From positions 1 through 37,519 of the IMG/VR virus record IMGVR_UViG_3300027580_000008: a DNA stretch of 37,519 nt; one strand, written 5' to 3'. Positions 37,327 to 37,519 of the stretch are shown in pieces. A program made the translations under genes and the position numbers. The stretch is from a virus. The notes below the pieces were generated by a model that saw only the letters and a program-made list of their open reading frames with translations, made no database searches and was not told where the DNA came from. Numbering within the stretch: the stretch's first letter is position 1; each line of letters starts with the position of its first letter.

Positions 37327-37500
37327 TTAGTTGCCTTTTCCTTCCTTTTTCCCTTTCCCTTGATTATTATCTTTGCCCTTCGCTTTCGCCCAAGGCGGCG
37401 GACCCAGTTTCTCTTTTTTCCCCTGCCCTTGTACCTCAACTGCGTTTTCCAGCCTTTCAATTCTGCTCTCTCTGTCTTTACCTCGTATAATTTTCGGCAT
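37327..37500 (-). CDS. Small Lys-rich protein, 57 residues
   Basis: Starts with ATG at 37500 behind GAGTGATC near the right edge of the window. It has a short charged helix (PKIIRGKDRESRIERLENAV) then a Gly/Lys/Pro-rich basic tail (QGQGKKEKLGPPPWAKAKGK) without structure. Not recognised. It precedes the tail hub gene. Confidence 0.6.
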   Translation of the reverse strand: MPKIIRGKDRESRIERLENAVEVQGQGKKEKLGPPPWAKAKGKDNNQGKGKKEGKGN

Positions 37501-37519
37501 CAAAGATCACTCTTCTTGT

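Noticed and set aside
1-37519. tRNA genes
   Set aside because: No cloverleaf with a GGTTCRANYC-type arm and CCA-compatible acceptor was noticed on either strand; a tRNAscan run would decide.

Overview
The window is most of the genome of a tailed double-stranded DNA phage (siphovirus-type gene order). It shows terminase, portal, MuF, scaffold, HK97-fold capsid, tail tube, frameshifted tail chaperones, a long tape measure and a tail hub. No host genes are obvious. The host is inferred, not shown. The replication genes (DnaD/replisome-organiser type initiator, G39P-like loader inhibitor, DnaI-type zinc domain) and the RecT/MBL module are typical of Bacillota phages. One gene encodes a signal peptide plus an outer-membrane-barrel-like protein ending in Phe, so a diderm Bacillota host (for example Halanaerobiales) is a reasonable guess. 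Many proteins are acidic. Shine-Dalgarno sites match the normal bacterial 16S tail.

Layout. A divergent switch lies at 23.07-23.23 kb. Leftward from it, a repressor operon (23071-22090) ends at a strong terminator (21964-21986). Leftward from 21.8 kb a second block begins with a 19-codon leader peptide and replication genes. It continues through a zinc ribbon, a structured element, RusA, a ParB-like protein and a TET-associated-type glycosyltransferase. The packaging, head and tail genes follow, down to a truncated fibre or baseplate gene at base 1. Rightward from 23.2 kb a perfect-consensus promoter drives an early block: a 230-nt structured leader, small acidic, zinc-ribbon and HhH proteins, a zinc-hook ATPase, an XRE regulator, RecT, a shortened UDP-glucose-dehydrogenase-like protein, an exported protein and an MBL-fold hydrolase. 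From 37.5 to 31.6 kb the genes run leftward again: tail hub, repeat fibre, beta-propeller protein, probable lysis-region proteins and a metallophosphoesterase. If the molecule is circular or permuted, this block is the continuation of the late operon past base 1.

The least ordinary content is: (1) the pseudoknotted leader RNA of the early operon (23230-23462); (2) a compact 259-bp element with nested and crossing perfect helices inside the replication operon (18696-18954); (3) a small-RNA unit (promoter, hairpin, terminator) opposite the late leader; (4) a MuF capsid protein with a HExxH domain followed by a 4-nt-overlapping acidic partner; (5) a DnaI zinc domain without its ATPase; (6) a base-modification-type glycosyltransferase/ParB pair without a visible hydroxylase, together with a nucleotide-sugar dehydrogenase-like gene; (7) an outer-membrane-like protein inside the head module. 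No tRNA, CRISPR array, integrase, transposase or recognisable endolysin was seen.
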